Shown: positions 35,358-45,017, counted from the stretch's first letter. The stretch: 64,000 nt of DNA from Variovorax sp. S12S4 (GCF_023195515.1 NZ_JALPKR020000002.1:2705001-2769000), one strand, 5' to 3'. Notes: generated by a model not told the origin, from the letters alone. Made by a program: numbers and translations.

Positions 35358-36791
35358 ATGAATCAGATTCCGCAAGACAACCAGGGACCGGTCGACGTGG
35401 TCATCATGGCGGCCGGCAAAGGCACGCGCATGAAGAGCAGGCTGCCCAAAGTGTTGCATCGTTTGGCCGGGCGTGCACTGCTCGCGCATGTGACGGGCAC
35501 CGCCGCGCGCATCGGCGCCCGCCATGTGGTGGTAGTGACCGGCCACGGCGCGGCCGAGGTCGAGGCGGCGATGTCTTCCGGCAACGGAGTCGGCACCGCG
35601 CTGCAGTTTGCGCGGCAGGAGCCGCAGCTTGGCACGGGCCACGCGGTGCAGCAGGCGGTTCCGCTCCTGCCTGAAGACGGCACGGTGCTGGTGCTGTCGG
35701 GCGACGTGCCGCTGATCGGCGAGGAAACGCTGCGCGCGCTGATTGCCGCGAGCGCCGGCCAGCGGCTCGCGCTGCTGACCATCGAGTTCGACGACCCCAC
35801 GGGCTACGGGCGCATCGTCCGTGCCACGGAAGAGGGGAGCGGTGAGGTCTTGGCCATCGTCGAGCACAAGGACGCGACCGAGGCACAGCGAGGAATCCGC
35901 GAAATCTACAGCGGCATGATGGCCGTGCCCGCCAGCCTGCTCAAGGGCTGGCTGGCCCGGCTGGACAACCGCAATGCCCAGGGCGAGTACTACCTCACCG
36001 ACATCGTCAAGCTGGCCGCCGCCGACGGCGTGCCTGTGGTGGCGCATGTCACGACCGACGCGCTCCAGGTGGCGGGCATCAACAGCCCCGCGCAGCTGGC
36101 GTCGCTCGAGCGTGCCTGGCAGCTGCGGCAGGCGGAGGCGCTCATGGCACAGGGCGTGCGGCTCGCCGATCCGGCGCGGTTCGACCTGCGCGGCACGCTG
36201 GCTTGCGAGGCCGACGTCGAGATCGACGTCAACTGCGTGTTCGAAGGCTCGGTGTTCCTGGGCGAGGGCGTGCGCATCGGCGCCAACTGCGTCATTGCAA
36301 ATGCGCGCATCGAGGCGGGCGCGGTGATCCACCCCTTCACCCACATCGAAGGCGAGAAGGCCGGCGTCACCGTCGGCGAAAGGTCGCTCATCGGCCCCTT
36401 CGCACGGCTGCGGCCCGGTGCGCAACTGGGTGCCGAAGTGCACATCGGCAATTTCGTCGAGGTCAAGAACTCGACCCTGGCCGAGGGCGCCAAGGCCAAT
36501 CACCTGGCCTATCTTGGCGACGCCACCGTGGGCCAGCGCGTCAACTACGGCGCGGGCAGCATCACGGCCAATTACGACGGCGCCAACAAGCACCGCACCG
36601 TCATCGAGGACGACGTGCACGTGGGCAGCAACTGCGTACTGGTGGCCCCGGTCACCATTGGCGCGGGCGGCACCATCGGGGGCGGGTCGACCGTGAACAA
36701 GTCGACCGAGCCCGGCGCGCTCACCGTGGCGCGGAGCAAGGCTGTGAGCTTTCCCAACTGGAAGCGCCCGCAGAAGAAGCCCAAGGCCTGA
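35358..36791 (+). CDS. glmU: Bifunctional GlmU: glucosamine-1-phosphate acetyltransferase / UDP-GlcNAc pyrophosphorylase
   Basis: A 477-residue enzyme making UDP-N-acetylglucosamine for peptidoglycan and lipopolysaccharide. The uridylyltransferase half has DVVIMAAGKGTRMKSRLPKVLH, GTGHAVQQAVPLLP and LSGDVPLIGE. The acetyltransferase half is a left-handed beta helix of hexapeptide repeats from about residue 265, with HIGNFVEVKNSTLAEGAKAN and the catalytic His region YGAGSITANYDGANKHRT. The ATG at 35358 follows GAAAGAAG. The amino-sugar gene glmS lies 0.6 kb downstream, separated by a convergent Lrp gene. Confidence 0.97.
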   Translation: MNQIPQDNQGPVDVVIMAAGKGTRMKSRLPKVLHRLAGRALLAHVTGTAARIGARHVVVVTGHGAAEVEAAMSSGNGVGTALQFARQEPQLGTGHAVQQAVPLLPEDGTVLVLSGDVPLIGEETLRALIAASAGQRLALLTIEFDDPTGYGRIVRATEEGSGEVLAIVEHKDATEAQRGIREIYSGMMAVPASLLKGWLARLDNRNAQGEYYLTDIVKLAAADGVPVVAHVTTDALQVAGINSPAQLASLERAWQLRQAEALMAQGVRLADPARFDLRGTLACEADVEIDVNCVFEGSVFLGEGVRIGANCVIANARIEAGAVIHPFTHIEGEKAGVTVGERSLIGPFARLRPGAQLGAEVHIGNFVEVKNSTLAEGAKANHLAYLGDATVGQRVNYGAGSITANYDGANKHRTVIEDDVHVGSNCVLVAPVTIGAGGTIGGGSTVNKSTEPGALTVARSKAVSFPNWKRPQKKPKA

Positions 36792-36804
36792 AGAGGCAGG
36801 CGGA

Positions 36805-37287
36805 TCAACCCAGCGGCAGCCGGGGCTCGAACTTCGCGCGCTTCAGGCTGAAGAAGGCCTTGACGTTGCGCACGTTCGCGTCGGCATTGAAAAGCCGCTG
36901 CGCGAGCGCGCCGTAGCCGGGCATGTCGCGGGCGGCCACCACCAGCACGAAGTCCGGGCCCGGCGAAACGCGCCAGCATTGCTGCACGGCGTCGTCGGCG
37001 ATCACGCGCGCCTCGAAGGCGTCGAGTGCTGCCGCGTCTTGCCTGTCGAGCGAGATTTCGACCACCGCCTGCAGGCCGTGGCCCAGCACCGCGGCCAGGC
37101 GGTCAGGCGAAAGCAGCGCGATTTGCCGCTCGATGAGCCCTTCCTGCCGCAGGCGCTGAACGCGGCGCAGGCAGGTCGGAGGCGAAATGCCGATGTTCTC
37201 GGCCAGCCGCTGGTTGGTCTGCGAGGCGTCGCGCTGCAGCGCGTCGAGCAGGCGAAGATCTATTGCATCGAGCGAGATCGGTTCCAT
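36805..37287 (-). CDS. Lrp/AsnC-family transcriptional regulator
   Basis: A 160-residue regulator. The N-terminal helix-turn-helix is DLRLLDALQRDASQTNQRLAENIGISPPTCLRRVQRL and the C-terminal RAM ligand-binding domain runs from about residue 65 (VEISLDRQDAAALDAFEARV) to the end. The ATG at 37287 (MEPISLDAIDL) is the family start. It lies between glmU and glmS and diverges from glmS across an AT-rich gap holding an inverted repeat, so autoregulation and control of glmS are both possible. Confidence 0.93.
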   Translation of the reverse strand: MEPISLDAIDLRLLDALQRDASQTNQRLAENIGISPPTCLRRVQRLRQEGLIERQIALLSPDRLAAVLGHGLQAVVEISLDRQDAAALDAFEARVIADDAVQQCWRVSPGPDFVLVVAARDMPGYGALAQRLFNADANVRNVKAFFSLKRAKFEPRLPLG

Positions 37288-37291
37288 ATAT

Positions 37292-37319
37292 GTATGAATT
37301 ATGGAATAAAAGTTCATAC
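37292..37319. promoter_or_regulatory. Inverted repeat in the lrp-glmS intergenic region
   Basis: GTATGAA (37292-37298) and TTCATAC (37313-37319) are perfect inverted arms. Their starts are 21 bp apart, two helical turns, in an unusually AT-rich segment just upstream of the Lrp-type gene. This spacing suits a dimer of dimers on one DNA face, as Lrp proteins use. That the neighbouring regulator binds here is inference. Confidence 0.4.
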
Positions 37320-37425
37320 GAAGAGATGGGTGAAATAAATCTTCAAAAAGATCGATATTTCGAGTGCATATTTTTTCGCCTCATCTCTACCATCTGGCTT
37401 TCTCCTCATTCAAAGGCAGCTCACC

Positions 37426-39304
37426 ATGTGCGGCATCGTCGGCGCAGCGTCCCATCGCAACATCGTTCCGGTCCTGGTCCAGGGGCTTCAAAGGCTCGAA
37501 TACCGCGGCTATGACTCCTGCGGCGTGGCGGTTCATGCGGGCGGCCTCACGCGTGCGCGCACCACATCGCGCGTGGCGGACCTCGTCACGCAAGTGCGCG
37601 AAGACCATGTCGAAGGCCTGACGGGCATCGCCCACACGCGCTGGGCCACGCACGGCGCACCGGCCGTGCACAACGCGCACCCGCACTTCAGCCATGGGCC
37701 CGGCGCCGACGCGCAAGGCGCGCGCCCCGGCCGCATCGCGCTCGTGCACAACGGCATCATCGAAAACCACGAAGCACTGCGCGCAGCGCTCGAAGCCAAG
37801 GGCTATGTCTTCGAGAGCCAGACCGACACCGAGGTGATCGCCCACCTGGTCGACAGCCTGTACGACGGCGACCTGTTCGAGGCCGTGAAGGCCGCGGTGC
37901 TGCAGCTGCACGGCGCCTATGCCATTGCCGTGATCTGCCGCGACGAACCGCAGCGCGTGGTCGGCGCGCGCGGGCTCGCCGCTCATTCTTGGCGTGGGCA
38001 AGGAAGGCGGCGAAAACTTTCTTGCAAGCGATGCCATGGCCCTGGCCGGCGTCACCGACCAGATCGTCTATCTCGAAGAAGGCGACGTGGTCGACGTGCA
38101 GCCCGGCAAATACTGGATCGTCGACCGCGGCCACAAGCCCGTGCAGCGGCAGGTGCGCACCGTGCAGGCACACAGCGGCGCGGCCGAGCTCGGCCCCTAC
38201 CGCCACTACATGCAGAAGGAGATCTTCGAGCAGCCGCGCGCCATTGGCGACACGCTCGAAGGCGTGGCCGGCATCGTGCCGGAGCTGTTCGACGGCATCG
38301 GGCAGGATGGTGCCACCGGCGCCAGCGCACACCGCGTGTTCAAGGACATCGACAAGATCCTCATCCTGGCCTGCGGCACCAGCTACTACAGCGGCTGCAC
38401 CGCCAAGTACTGGCTCGAGGGCATCGCCAAGATCTCGACGCAGGTCGAGATTGCGAGCGAATACCGCTACCGCGACTCGGTGCCCGACCCCAAGACGCTC
38501 GTCGTCACCATCAGCCAGTCGGGCGAAACCGCCGACACGCTCGCCGCGCTCAAGCATGCGCGCTCGCTCGGCATGGAACAGACGCTCACCATCTGCAACG
38601 TGGCCACCAGCGCCATGGTGCGCGAATGCAAGCTCGCCTACATCACGCGCGCCGGCGTCGAAATTGGCGTGGCCTCGACCAAGGCTTTCACCACGCAACT
38701 GGCCGGCCTTTTCCTCCTGACGCTCGCCATTGCGCAGACCAAGGGGCGTCTCACCGAAGCCGACGAGGCGCGCTACCTGAAGGAAATGCGCCACCTGCCG
38801 GTCGCGCTGCAATCGGTGCTCGCGCTCGAGCCGCAGATCATCGGCTGGGCCGAAGACTTCGCACGCAAGGACAACGCGCTCTTCCTCGGCCGCGGCTTGC
38901 ACTACCCCATTGCGCTGGAAGGCGCGCTCAAGCTCAAGGAAGTGACCTACATCCACGCCGAGGCCTATGCCGCCGGCGAGCTCAAGCACGGCCCGCTCGC
39001 GCTGGTCACCAGCGAAATGCCTGTCGTCGCGGTCGCGCCGAACGACGCGCTGCTCGAAAAGCTCAAGAGCAATCTGCAGGAAGTGCGCGCCCGCGGCGGC
39101 GTGCTTTATGTGCTGGCCGACGGCGACACGAAGATCAAGGGCAGCGAAGGCCTGCACGTCATTCGCATGCCAGAGCACTACGGCGCGCTGTCGCCGCTGC
39201 TGCACGTGGTGCCGCTGCAGCTGCTGGCGTATCACACGGCTTGCGCGCGGGGAACCGATGTGGACAAGCCGCGCAATCTTGCGAAGAGCGTAACGGTGGA
39301 GTGA
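37426..39304 (+). pseudogene. glmS: Glucosamine-6-phosphate synthase GlmS, frameshifted as sequenced
   Basis: Glutamine-fructose-6-phosphate transaminase makes glucosamine-6-phosphate, the first step to UDP-GlcNAc. The glutaminase domain starts with the catalytic Cys ([17 protein letters not shown]), and two SIS sugar-isomerase domains follow ([39 protein letters not shown]), ending [12 protein letters not shown]. The frame breaks at 37964-37974 in a CG run: one more CG gives [14 protein letters not shown] and restores a normal product of about 625 residues. As written, the glutaminase part (about 180 residues) and the rest lie in different frames. Since glmS is normally essential, a lost CG in the assembly is more likely than a real lesion. 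Confidence 0.93.
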
Positions 39305-39344
39305 GGCGGGGCTGCGGCCCTGGTTGTAGTCTTCGAATAAATTC

Positions 39345-40256
39345 TTGGAGTTCATCCTGGACCTGCGCGACCTCCAGTACTTTGAAGTCATTGCCGAGCT
39401 CGAGCACATGGGGCGCGCGGCCGAACGGCTGCACCGCACGCAACCGGCGCTGACAAGCTGCGTACGGCGGCTGGAAGAAGCGTGCGGCGCGCTGCTCTTC
39501 GAGAAAACAGGACGCGGCATCCGCCTGACCAGTGCGGGGAAGGCGCTTCTCAAATGGGCCCAGCGCACACGCTTCGATGTGGAAAGCGCGCGCCGCGAAA
39601 TCAACGACATCGGCAGGGGCCTGACCGGAAACATCAAGATCGGCATCGTTCCGACGGCCGCGCAGTTCCTGTTGCCTCCGGCCGCGCGCGACTTGATGCG
39701 CGAGGCACCCGAGGTCACTTTGCGGACCACCGTGGCGCTTGTTGACATCCTGAAGCCGCTGCTGCGCGCCGGCGATATCGACCTGATGGTCGGCACCGAA
39801 GGCGCTGCTGAACCCGGGTTCGCCTCGCAGAATCTGGCCGAGGACGTGATCGTGGTCGCCGCATCGAATACGCACCCAATCTTCGACAAGCCGAAGCCGA
39901 GCCTGAAGGACCTGGCGGGCTATCGATGGGTGCTCCAGCCCCCTGGGGCCCCGACGCGGGACTGGCTCGACCAGACCTTCGATCGCCATCGCATTCACCG
40001 GCCTGTGGTGCAGGTCGAGAGCACGATGCTGCTGATGCTGCCGACACTGATCGGCGAGACAGGCCTGCTGAGCTTCATCTCGCGTCTTCACCTGCAGGCG
40101 GGGCGTTCCGGCGCAGCCTTGCGCGAAGTGAAGCTGCCGGCCACGACCATGCGCCGCCGCATGGTCGTGACCTATCGCGACAGCGGCTATGTGTCCCCGG
40201 CAGCCCAACGGCTGATCCGCTTGCTGGCGAAATACGCCGACTCGCCGCCGGGCTGA
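39345..40256 (+). CDS. LysR-family regulator of the downstream catabolic cluster
   Basis: A 303-residue LysR protein. The winged helix is [37 protein letters not shown], followed by an effector domain ([21 protein letters not shown]). No ATG is available: TTG at 39345 is in frame, but GGAG at 39347-39350 sits exactly 6 bp before CTG 39357, which would give the standard LysR start [12 protein letters not shown] may be the real start, or a miscalled ATG. It precedes the Bug/RraA/dehydrogenase genes in the same direction and is presumably their regulator. Confidence 0.92.
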   Translation: MEFILDLRDLQYFEVIAELEHMGRAAERLHRTQPALTSCVRRLEEACGALLFEKTGRGIRLTSAGKALLKWAQRTRFDVESARREINDIGRGLTGNIKIGIVPTAAQFLLPPAARDLMREAPEVTLRTTVALVDILKPLLRAGDIDLMVGTEGAAEPGFASQNLAEDVIVVAASNTHPIFDKPKPSLKDLAGYRWVLQPPGAPTRDWLDQTFDRHRIHRPVVQVESTMLLMLPTLIGETGLLSFISRLHLQAGRSGAALREVKLPATTMRRRMVVTYRDSGYVSPAAQRLIRLLAKYADSPPG

Positions 40257-40271
40257 TACCAAAAGCCAGAT

Positions 40272-40296
40272 CTATCGATCTTCAAAAACTATCGAT
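40272..40296. promoter_or_regulatory. Direct repeats CTATCGAT, candidate LysR site
   Basis: CTATCGAT occurs at 40272-40279 and 40289-40296, 17 bp apart, each containing the palindrome ATCGAT. They lie in the AT-rich gap between the LysR gene and the first Bug receptor gene, where a LysR activator site is expected. Binding is not demonstrated. Confidence 0.35.
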
Positions 40297-40385
40297 TGGA
40301 CTGAATAGGCCCAGCGCCGAATACTTGCCTCTACTGAACGCACCGCCCGCAATCGAGCAGGGTGGGCCAAACAGGAGACAAGTTC

Positions 40386-41396
40386 ATGCCACATCGCGCC
40401 CTCACGGCGGCTGCTTCGCGCCGCCTCATCGGCATCGCCGCCATCACGCTACTTGCCGGTGCAACGCTCATGGCGCACTCGACGGCGTCCGCACAGGCGT
40501 ATCCATCGCGCCCTATCAAGCTGATCGTTCCCTTTCCGGCTGGCGGCGGCACCGACCTTATTGCACGTGAAGTTGCCAACAAGGTGGCCGTTGCGAACGG
40601 ATGGTCGATCATCATCGACAACAAGCCCGGCTCCGGCGGCAACCTGGGCGTGGATGCCGCAGCCAAGGCACCCGCCGACGGCTACACGCTGGTGCTGGGC
40701 CAGACCAGCAACCTGGCGATCAACCCCACGCTCTACGCCAAGCTGCCTTACAACCCCGAGAAGGACCTGACCCCCATCGTCGAGGTTGCAAGCGCGCCGC
40801 TCGTCCTTGTGGTGGCTGCGGACTCGCCCTACAAGACGCTCGCCGACGTGGTGGCCGCTGCCAAGGCCAAGCCCGAGTCGCTGAACTACGCCAGTTCCGG
40901 CAGCGGCACGGTGGCGCATCTCGCCACCGAGATGTTCCAGAAGACGGCAGCCGTCAAGTTTACGCACGTTCCGTACAAGGGCGCTGCGCAAGGTTCGACC
41001 GACCTGATCGGCGGGCAGATCCAGATGTACATGTCGTCGGTGCCGACGCTGATCGGCTACGTCAAGAACGGAAAGATGCGCGCCCTTGCCGTGACCTCGC
41101 CCAAGCGCACCGCGGACCTGCCGTCGGTGCCCACCGTTGCGGAATCGGGCTTCAAGGGCTTTGAAGCCGTCACCTGGTTCGGCGTTGCCGGGCCGGCGGG
41201 CTTGCCGAAGGACGTGGTCGCCAAGCTGAACGGTGCGTTCAACAAGGCGCTGCAGGACCCGGAGGTCAGGAAAAAGCTCGCCAGCCAGGGTGCCGATGCG
41301 CTCGGCGGAACGCCCGAGCAGTTCGCCAAGCTGATCCATGACGACATCGGCCGCTGGGGCAAGATCGTCAAGGAATCCGGCGCCAAGGTCGACTGA
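40386..41396 (+). CDS. Bug/TctC-family tripartite tricarboxylate receptor (first copy)
   Basis: A 336-residue periplasmic binding protein with signal peptide (IGIAAITLLAGATLMAHSTASAQA, cleavage near residue 37). YPSRPIKLIVPFPAGGGTDL, IDNKPGSGGNLGVDAAAKAP and DGYTLVLGQTSNLAINPTLY are the Bug hallmarks for binding carboxylates through a water-bridged loop. The ATG at 40386 has AGGAGA upstream. No TctA/TctB membrane genes are nearby, as is usual for orphan Bug proteins in Burkholderiales. The ligand is probably a carboxylic acid used by the next genes. Confidence 0.94.
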   Translation: MPHRALTAAASRRLIGIAAITLLAGATLMAHSTASAQAYPSRPIKLIVPFPAGGGTDLIAREVANKVAVANGWSIIIDNKPGSGGNLGVDAAAKAPADGYTLVLGQTSNLAINPTLYAKLPYNPEKDLTPIVEVASAPLVLVVAADSPYKTLADVVAAAKAKPESLNYASSGSGTVAHLATEMFQKTAAVKFTHVPYKGAAQGSTDLIGGQIQMYMSSVPTLIGYVKNGKMRALAVTSPKRTADLPSVPTVAESGFKGFEAVTWFGVAGPAGLPKDVVAKLNGAFNKALQDPEVRKKLASQGADALGGTPEQFAKLIHDDIGRWGKIVKESGAKVD

Positions 41397-41428
41397 CCAC
41401 TTTCATCTCTTGCATCCGAAAGAACGCC

Positions 41429-42118
41429 ATGCCTTCCGATCTTCCCGACATCATTCGCAACTTCGAACGCGTGCCCGCGCACATCGTGGCCCAGGCGGCC
41501 CACTTTCAACCGGCGATCCTGGCCGACGTGGCGGGGCGCCGCGGTGCGGTGGACGGCCGCATCAAGGCACTGCGTCCCCGCATGAAGCTCGCCGGCACGG
41601 CCATCACGGTGGAAGTGCGCCCCGGCGACAACCTCATGATCCACGCCGCCATCGCCATGGCCAAGCCCGGCGACGTGCTGGTGATCGACGGCAAGGGTGA
41701 CCAGACCGCGGCGCTCATGGGCACGATCATGATGACCGCGTGCAAGAAGCTCGGCATCGCCGGCGTCGTGATGGACGGCGCATGCCGTGACAGCGGCGAG
41801 ATCGACGAGATGGACTTCCCCGTCTTCTGCGTCGGCACCAATCCGAACGGCCCGACCAAGAACATCGGCGGGCGCATCGGCCATCCGGTGTCGATCGGCG
41901 GCGTCACGGTGAACCCCGGCGACTTTGTCATTGGCGACGGTGACGGCGTGGTCGTGGTGGAGCGCGAGAAGATCGAGTCCCTGCTGCCGCTTGCCAAGAA
42001 GAAGGTCGAAGACGAGGCCGCGCGCATCGCTGCCATCAAGGAGGGGAACACCACCGCCAAATGGCTCGATGCGGCGCTGCGCACCGCCGGCGTGCTGAAA
42101 GAAGGCGAGACGCTGTGA
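41429..42118 (+). CDS. RraA-family aldolase/decarboxylase
   Basis: A 229-residue protein of the RraA fold. Despite the name, many members are class II aldolases cleaving 4-hydroxy-4-methyl-2-oxoglutarate or 4-carboxy-4-hydroxy-2-oxoadipate, or oxaloacetate decarboxylases. The signature GIAGVVMDGACRDSGEIDEMDFPVF contains the catalytic Arg and metal-binding Asp. IGDGDGVVVVE follows. Within a catabolic cluster an aldolase/decarboxylase role is much likelier than regulation of RNase E. The downstream gene overlaps its stop (GTGA). Confidence 0.9.
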   Translation: MPSDLPDIIRNFERVPAHIVAQAAHFQPAILADVAGRRGAVDGRIKALRPRMKLAGTAITVEVRPGDNLMIHAAIAMAKPGDVLVIDGKGDQTAALMGTIMMTACKKLGIAGVVMDGACRDSGEIDEMDFPVFCVGTNPNGPTKNIGGRIGHPVSIGGVTVNPGDFVIGDGDGVVVVEREKIESLLPLAKKKVEDEAARIAAIKEGNTTAKWLDAALRTAGVLKEGETL

Positions 42119-43041
42119 GCGCCATCATCGTGACGGGCGCCGACCTGGCGCCGCAAGCTCTCGCACTGCTCGAGGGGCATGAGGTCGTCTACGCGGGCAA
42201 GACACCGACCGAGGAAGACCTGGTTGCCCTGTGCCGCGCGCATGATCCGGTGGCCATCATCGTGCGCTACGGCAAAGTGGGCGCGTCCGTCATGGACGCC
42301 GCTCCATCGCTCAAGGTGATATCGAAGCACGGCAGCGGTACCGACACGATCGACAAGGCGGCGGCGAGCGTCCGCGGCATCGAGGTGGTCGCGGCGGTAG
42401 GCGCCAACGCCGCAGCCGTCGCCGAGCAGGCCCTGGCATTGCTGCTTGCCTGCGCCAAGTCGGTGGTGGCGCTGGACGCGCGCATGCATTCCGGCCACTG
42501 GGACAAGGCCACGCACAAGAGCCTCGAGCTCGGCGGCCGCACCATCGGCCTGGTGGGGCTGGGTGCGATCGGCATGCGCTTTGCGCGCACGGCCGATGCG
42601 CTCGGCATGCGCGTGCTGGGGTTCGACCCGTTCGCCAAAAATCTGCCGGCCCATGTCGAAGCGGTGGACCTTGCCACGCTCTGGCGCGAATCCGACGCCA
42701 TCTCGCTGCACTGCCCGCTGACGGAAGACAACCGGGGCCTGCTCAACGCACAGACGCTGGCGCAATGCAAGCGCGGGGTGATCGTCGTCAACACGGCCCG
42801 CGGCGGCCTGATCGACGAGGATGCCCTGCTCGAAGCCGTGCGCTCGGGCCAGGTCGCCATGGCCGGGCTCGACAGCTTCGCGGTCGAACCGATGGCACCC
42901 GGCCACCCTTTCCAGGGCGAAAAACGCATTGTGCTGAGCCCGCACATCGGCGGCGTGACCGGCGATGCCTATGTGAACATGGGCGTGGGTGCCGCGAAGA
43001 ACTTGCTGCAGGTGCTCGCGCGCCAGGCCGCGACCAACTGA
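42115..43041 (+). CDS. D-2-hydroxyacid dehydrogenase
   Basis: A 308-residue NAD(P)-dependent dehydrogenase of the phosphoglycerate-dehydrogenase family. The Rossmann loop is GRTIGLVGLGAIGMRFA, the substrate Arg lies in VNTARGGLIDEDALLEAV and the catalytic His in LSPHIGGVTGDAYVNMG. The GTG at 42115 overlaps the RraA stop codon, so the two are coupled. In this cluster it likely interconverts a 2-oxoacid and 2-hydroxyacid intermediate. The exact substrate cannot be read. Confidence 0.92.
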   Translation: MSAIIVTGADLAPQALALLEGHEVVYAGKTPTEEDLVALCRAHDPVAIIVRYGKVGASVMDAAPSLKVISKHGSGTDTIDKAAASVRGIEVVAAVGANAAAVAEQALALLLACAKSVVALDARMHSGHWDKATHKSLELGGRTIGLVGLGAIGMRFARTADALGMRVLGFDPFAKNLPAHVEAVDLATLWRESDAISLHCPLTEDNRGLLNAQTLAQCKRGVIVVNTARGGLIDEDALLEAVRSGQVAMAGLDSFAVEPMAPGHPFQGEKRIVLSPHIGGVTGDAYVNMGVGAAKNLLQVLARQAATN

Positions 43042-43099
43042 ATCTGCCGAGCTGCGCGAATGAATGCGCCGCCCGCTTTTTGAACATCGCAAGGAACCC

Positions 43100-44062
43100 A
43101 TGATTCACAACACCATCCGGCGCATGCTCGGCGCCTGCCTTCTTGCCGCCGCCGCGTCTGCGCAGGCCGCCTTTCCGGAGCGGCCCATCACGCTCGTGGT
43201 GCCGTATGCGCCCGGCGGTTCCGCCGATGCGCTCGCGCGGGTGCTCGCGGTGCGCGTCGGCGCGAAGCTCGGCACCAGCGTGATCGTCGACAACAAGCCA
43301 GGCGCCAGCGGCACCATCGGTGCGAGCTTTGCCGCCAAGGCCGCACCCGACGGCTACACGGTGCTGTACGACGCAACGCCGTACTCGATCAACCCGCACC
43401 TTTTTCCGCGCATGCCGTTCGCCGCCAACGCCTTGCAGCCGCTGGCGCTGGTCGCGCTGGCACCCAACATCGTCATCGTGCGCGCGGAGTCGCCCGTCAA
43501 GACCATCAAGGATCTAGCGGACAAGGCCAGGTCGGAGCCCGGGAAGATCAACTTCGCATCTGGCGGCAGCGGCACCGTGCAGCGCCTTGCAGCTGAACTG
43601 TTGCGCCAGCGGCTCGGTCTGGACATGGTGCACGTCGGCTACAAGAGCGGCGGCCCGGCCATCGTCGACACCATGGGCGGACAGGTCGACTTCATGTTCA
43701 GCACCATCGCCGCGTCATATCCGCTGGTGTCCAGCGGCAAGCTGCGCGCGCTGGCGGTGTCGTCGCCGCAGCGCTCGCCGCGCCTGCCCGACGTGCCGAC
43801 CATTGCCGAGACCGTCGCGCCCGGCTACGAGGCGTACGAATGGAATGGCCTGCTGCTGCCCGCCGGCACCCCTGCCGCTGTCGCCGAGAAGCTCCACAAG
43901 GCCGTGGTCGAGGTGCTGAAGGAGGACGAGGTCAAGCGGCGCTTCGTCGACGTGGGCGTGCAGCCGGTGGGCTCGACGCCGGCCGAGTTCGCCGAGTTCC
44001 TGAAGAAGGAAGATGCCAAGTGGGCGGACGTGATCCGCAAGGGCAGCATCAAGCTCGACTGA
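43100..44062 (+). CDS. Bug/TctC-family tripartite tricarboxylate receptor (second copy)
   Basis: A 320-residue periplasmic receptor, paralogous to the one at 40386 but clearly diverged. Signal peptide NTIRRMLGACLLAAAASAQA, then FPERPITLVVPYAPGGSADAL, IVDNKPGASGTIGASFAAK and DGYTVLYDATPYSINPHLF. The ATG at 43100 follows AAGGAA. Two Bug genes in one cluster suggest two related ligands, such as an acid and its lactone, or paired high- and low-affinity uptake or sensing. Confidence 0.94.
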   Translation: MIHNTIRRMLGACLLAAAASAQAAFPERPITLVVPYAPGGSADALARVLAVRVGAKLGTSVIVDNKPGASGTIGASFAAKAAPDGYTVLYDATPYSINPHLFPRMPFAANALQPLALVALAPNIVIVRAESPVKTIKDLADKARSEPGKINFASGGSGTVQRLAAELLRQRLGLDMVHVGYKSGGPAIVDTMGGQVDFMFSTIAASYPLVSSGKLRALAVSSPQRSPRLPDVPTIAETVAPGYEAYEWNGLLLPAGTPAAVAEKLHKAVVEVLKEDEVKRRFVDVGVQPVGSTPAEFAEFLKKEDAKWADVIRKGSIKLD

Positions 44063-44072
44063 GCCGTCGTCG

Positions 44073-44959
44073 ATGACCGCCAACCCGCTCTCGCAGCCGG
44101 TTCCTCATTCGGTGGGACTGAACCGGCCCGTGCTCGCATTTCCGCCGGACGCCTGCGACAGCCACATGCACATCTTCGATCCGCGATTTGCCGCATCGAA
44201 GCACTGGAAGCGCCAGCCGCCGCGAGCCGAAGTGGGCGACTATCGTTTGCTGCAGCGGCGGCTTGGCACCACGCGCACAGTGGTCGTCAATCCTTCGACC
44301 TACGGCACCGACAACGCCTGCACGCTGGACGCGCTGGCGCAGTTGGGCGAGCACGCGCGCGGCATTGCCGTCGTCGGGCAGGATGTTTCCCACGAAGAGC
44401 TCGACCGTCTTGCCGCGCGCCGCATCTGCGGCCTGCGGGTGAACTTCGTCACGCCGCAGTCCTGGGGTACGACCACCGCGCAGATGCTCATCACGCTCGC
44501 GGGAAAGGCGGCTCGGCTGGGTTGGCACGTCCAGGTCTTTATGCAGCCGGAGCAACTGGTCGAGCTCGCACCCGTGCTTGCGGCGCTTCCGGTGCCATTG
44601 GTCATCGACCACATCGGCCGCATCGATCCGGCCGAGGGGGTCCATGGCGAGGCCTACACGGCCATGCGGAGACTGCTCGACGCAGGCAACACCTGGGTCA
44701 AGCTCTCCGGCGTGTACATGCGCTCGCGCGACGGCGCACCGGCCTATCGCGATTGCGCTGCCATGGGCCGGGCGCTGGTTGAAGCGGCACCCGAGCGCCT
44801 GGTCTGGGGAGCGACTGGCCGCACACCACGGAGAATCCCAACACCGTGAACGACGCCGACCTGGCCGATGTGCTCGCGGCCTGGTGCCCGAGCGTGGCGG
44901 TGCGCAGCCGCATCCTGGTCGACAACCCCGTGAAGCTCTACGGCTTTGCGGCCGGCTGA
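44073..44959 (+). pseudogene. LigI/GLI-like amidohydrolase (lactone hydrolase or isomerase), frameshifted as sequenced
   Basis: A TIM-barrel amidohydrolase of the COG3618 type, which includes 2-pyrone-4,6-dicarboxylate lactonase LigI and D-galactarolactone isomerase. The metal motif is DACDSHMHIFDPRF, LPVPLVIDHIGRID holds a catalytic His, and TWVKLSGVYMRS follows. At GGGG (44806-44809) the frame breaks. One extra G gives ERLVWGSDWPHTTENPN with the conserved catalytic Asp, then KLYGFAAG and a stop at 44959, total about 295 residues. As written it stops at 44849 without that Asp. Position before SMP-30 supports lactone chemistry. Confidence 0.88.
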
Positions 44960-45017
44960 CTTGCCGGGCAGACCGCCCCTTTAAACCTGTGGGGCCGAGG
45001 CCCTCAAGGAGACAGAC

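Noticed and set aside
37320..37425. glmS ribozyme upstream of glmS
   Set aside because: The segment is short, AT-rich and lacks the ribozyme core; the element is known mainly from Gram-positives.
44073..44959. Complete protocatechuate 4,5-cleavage (lig) pathway
   Set aside because: LigI- and RraA-like genes are present, but no ring-cleavage dioxygenase or LigJ hydratase is nearby.
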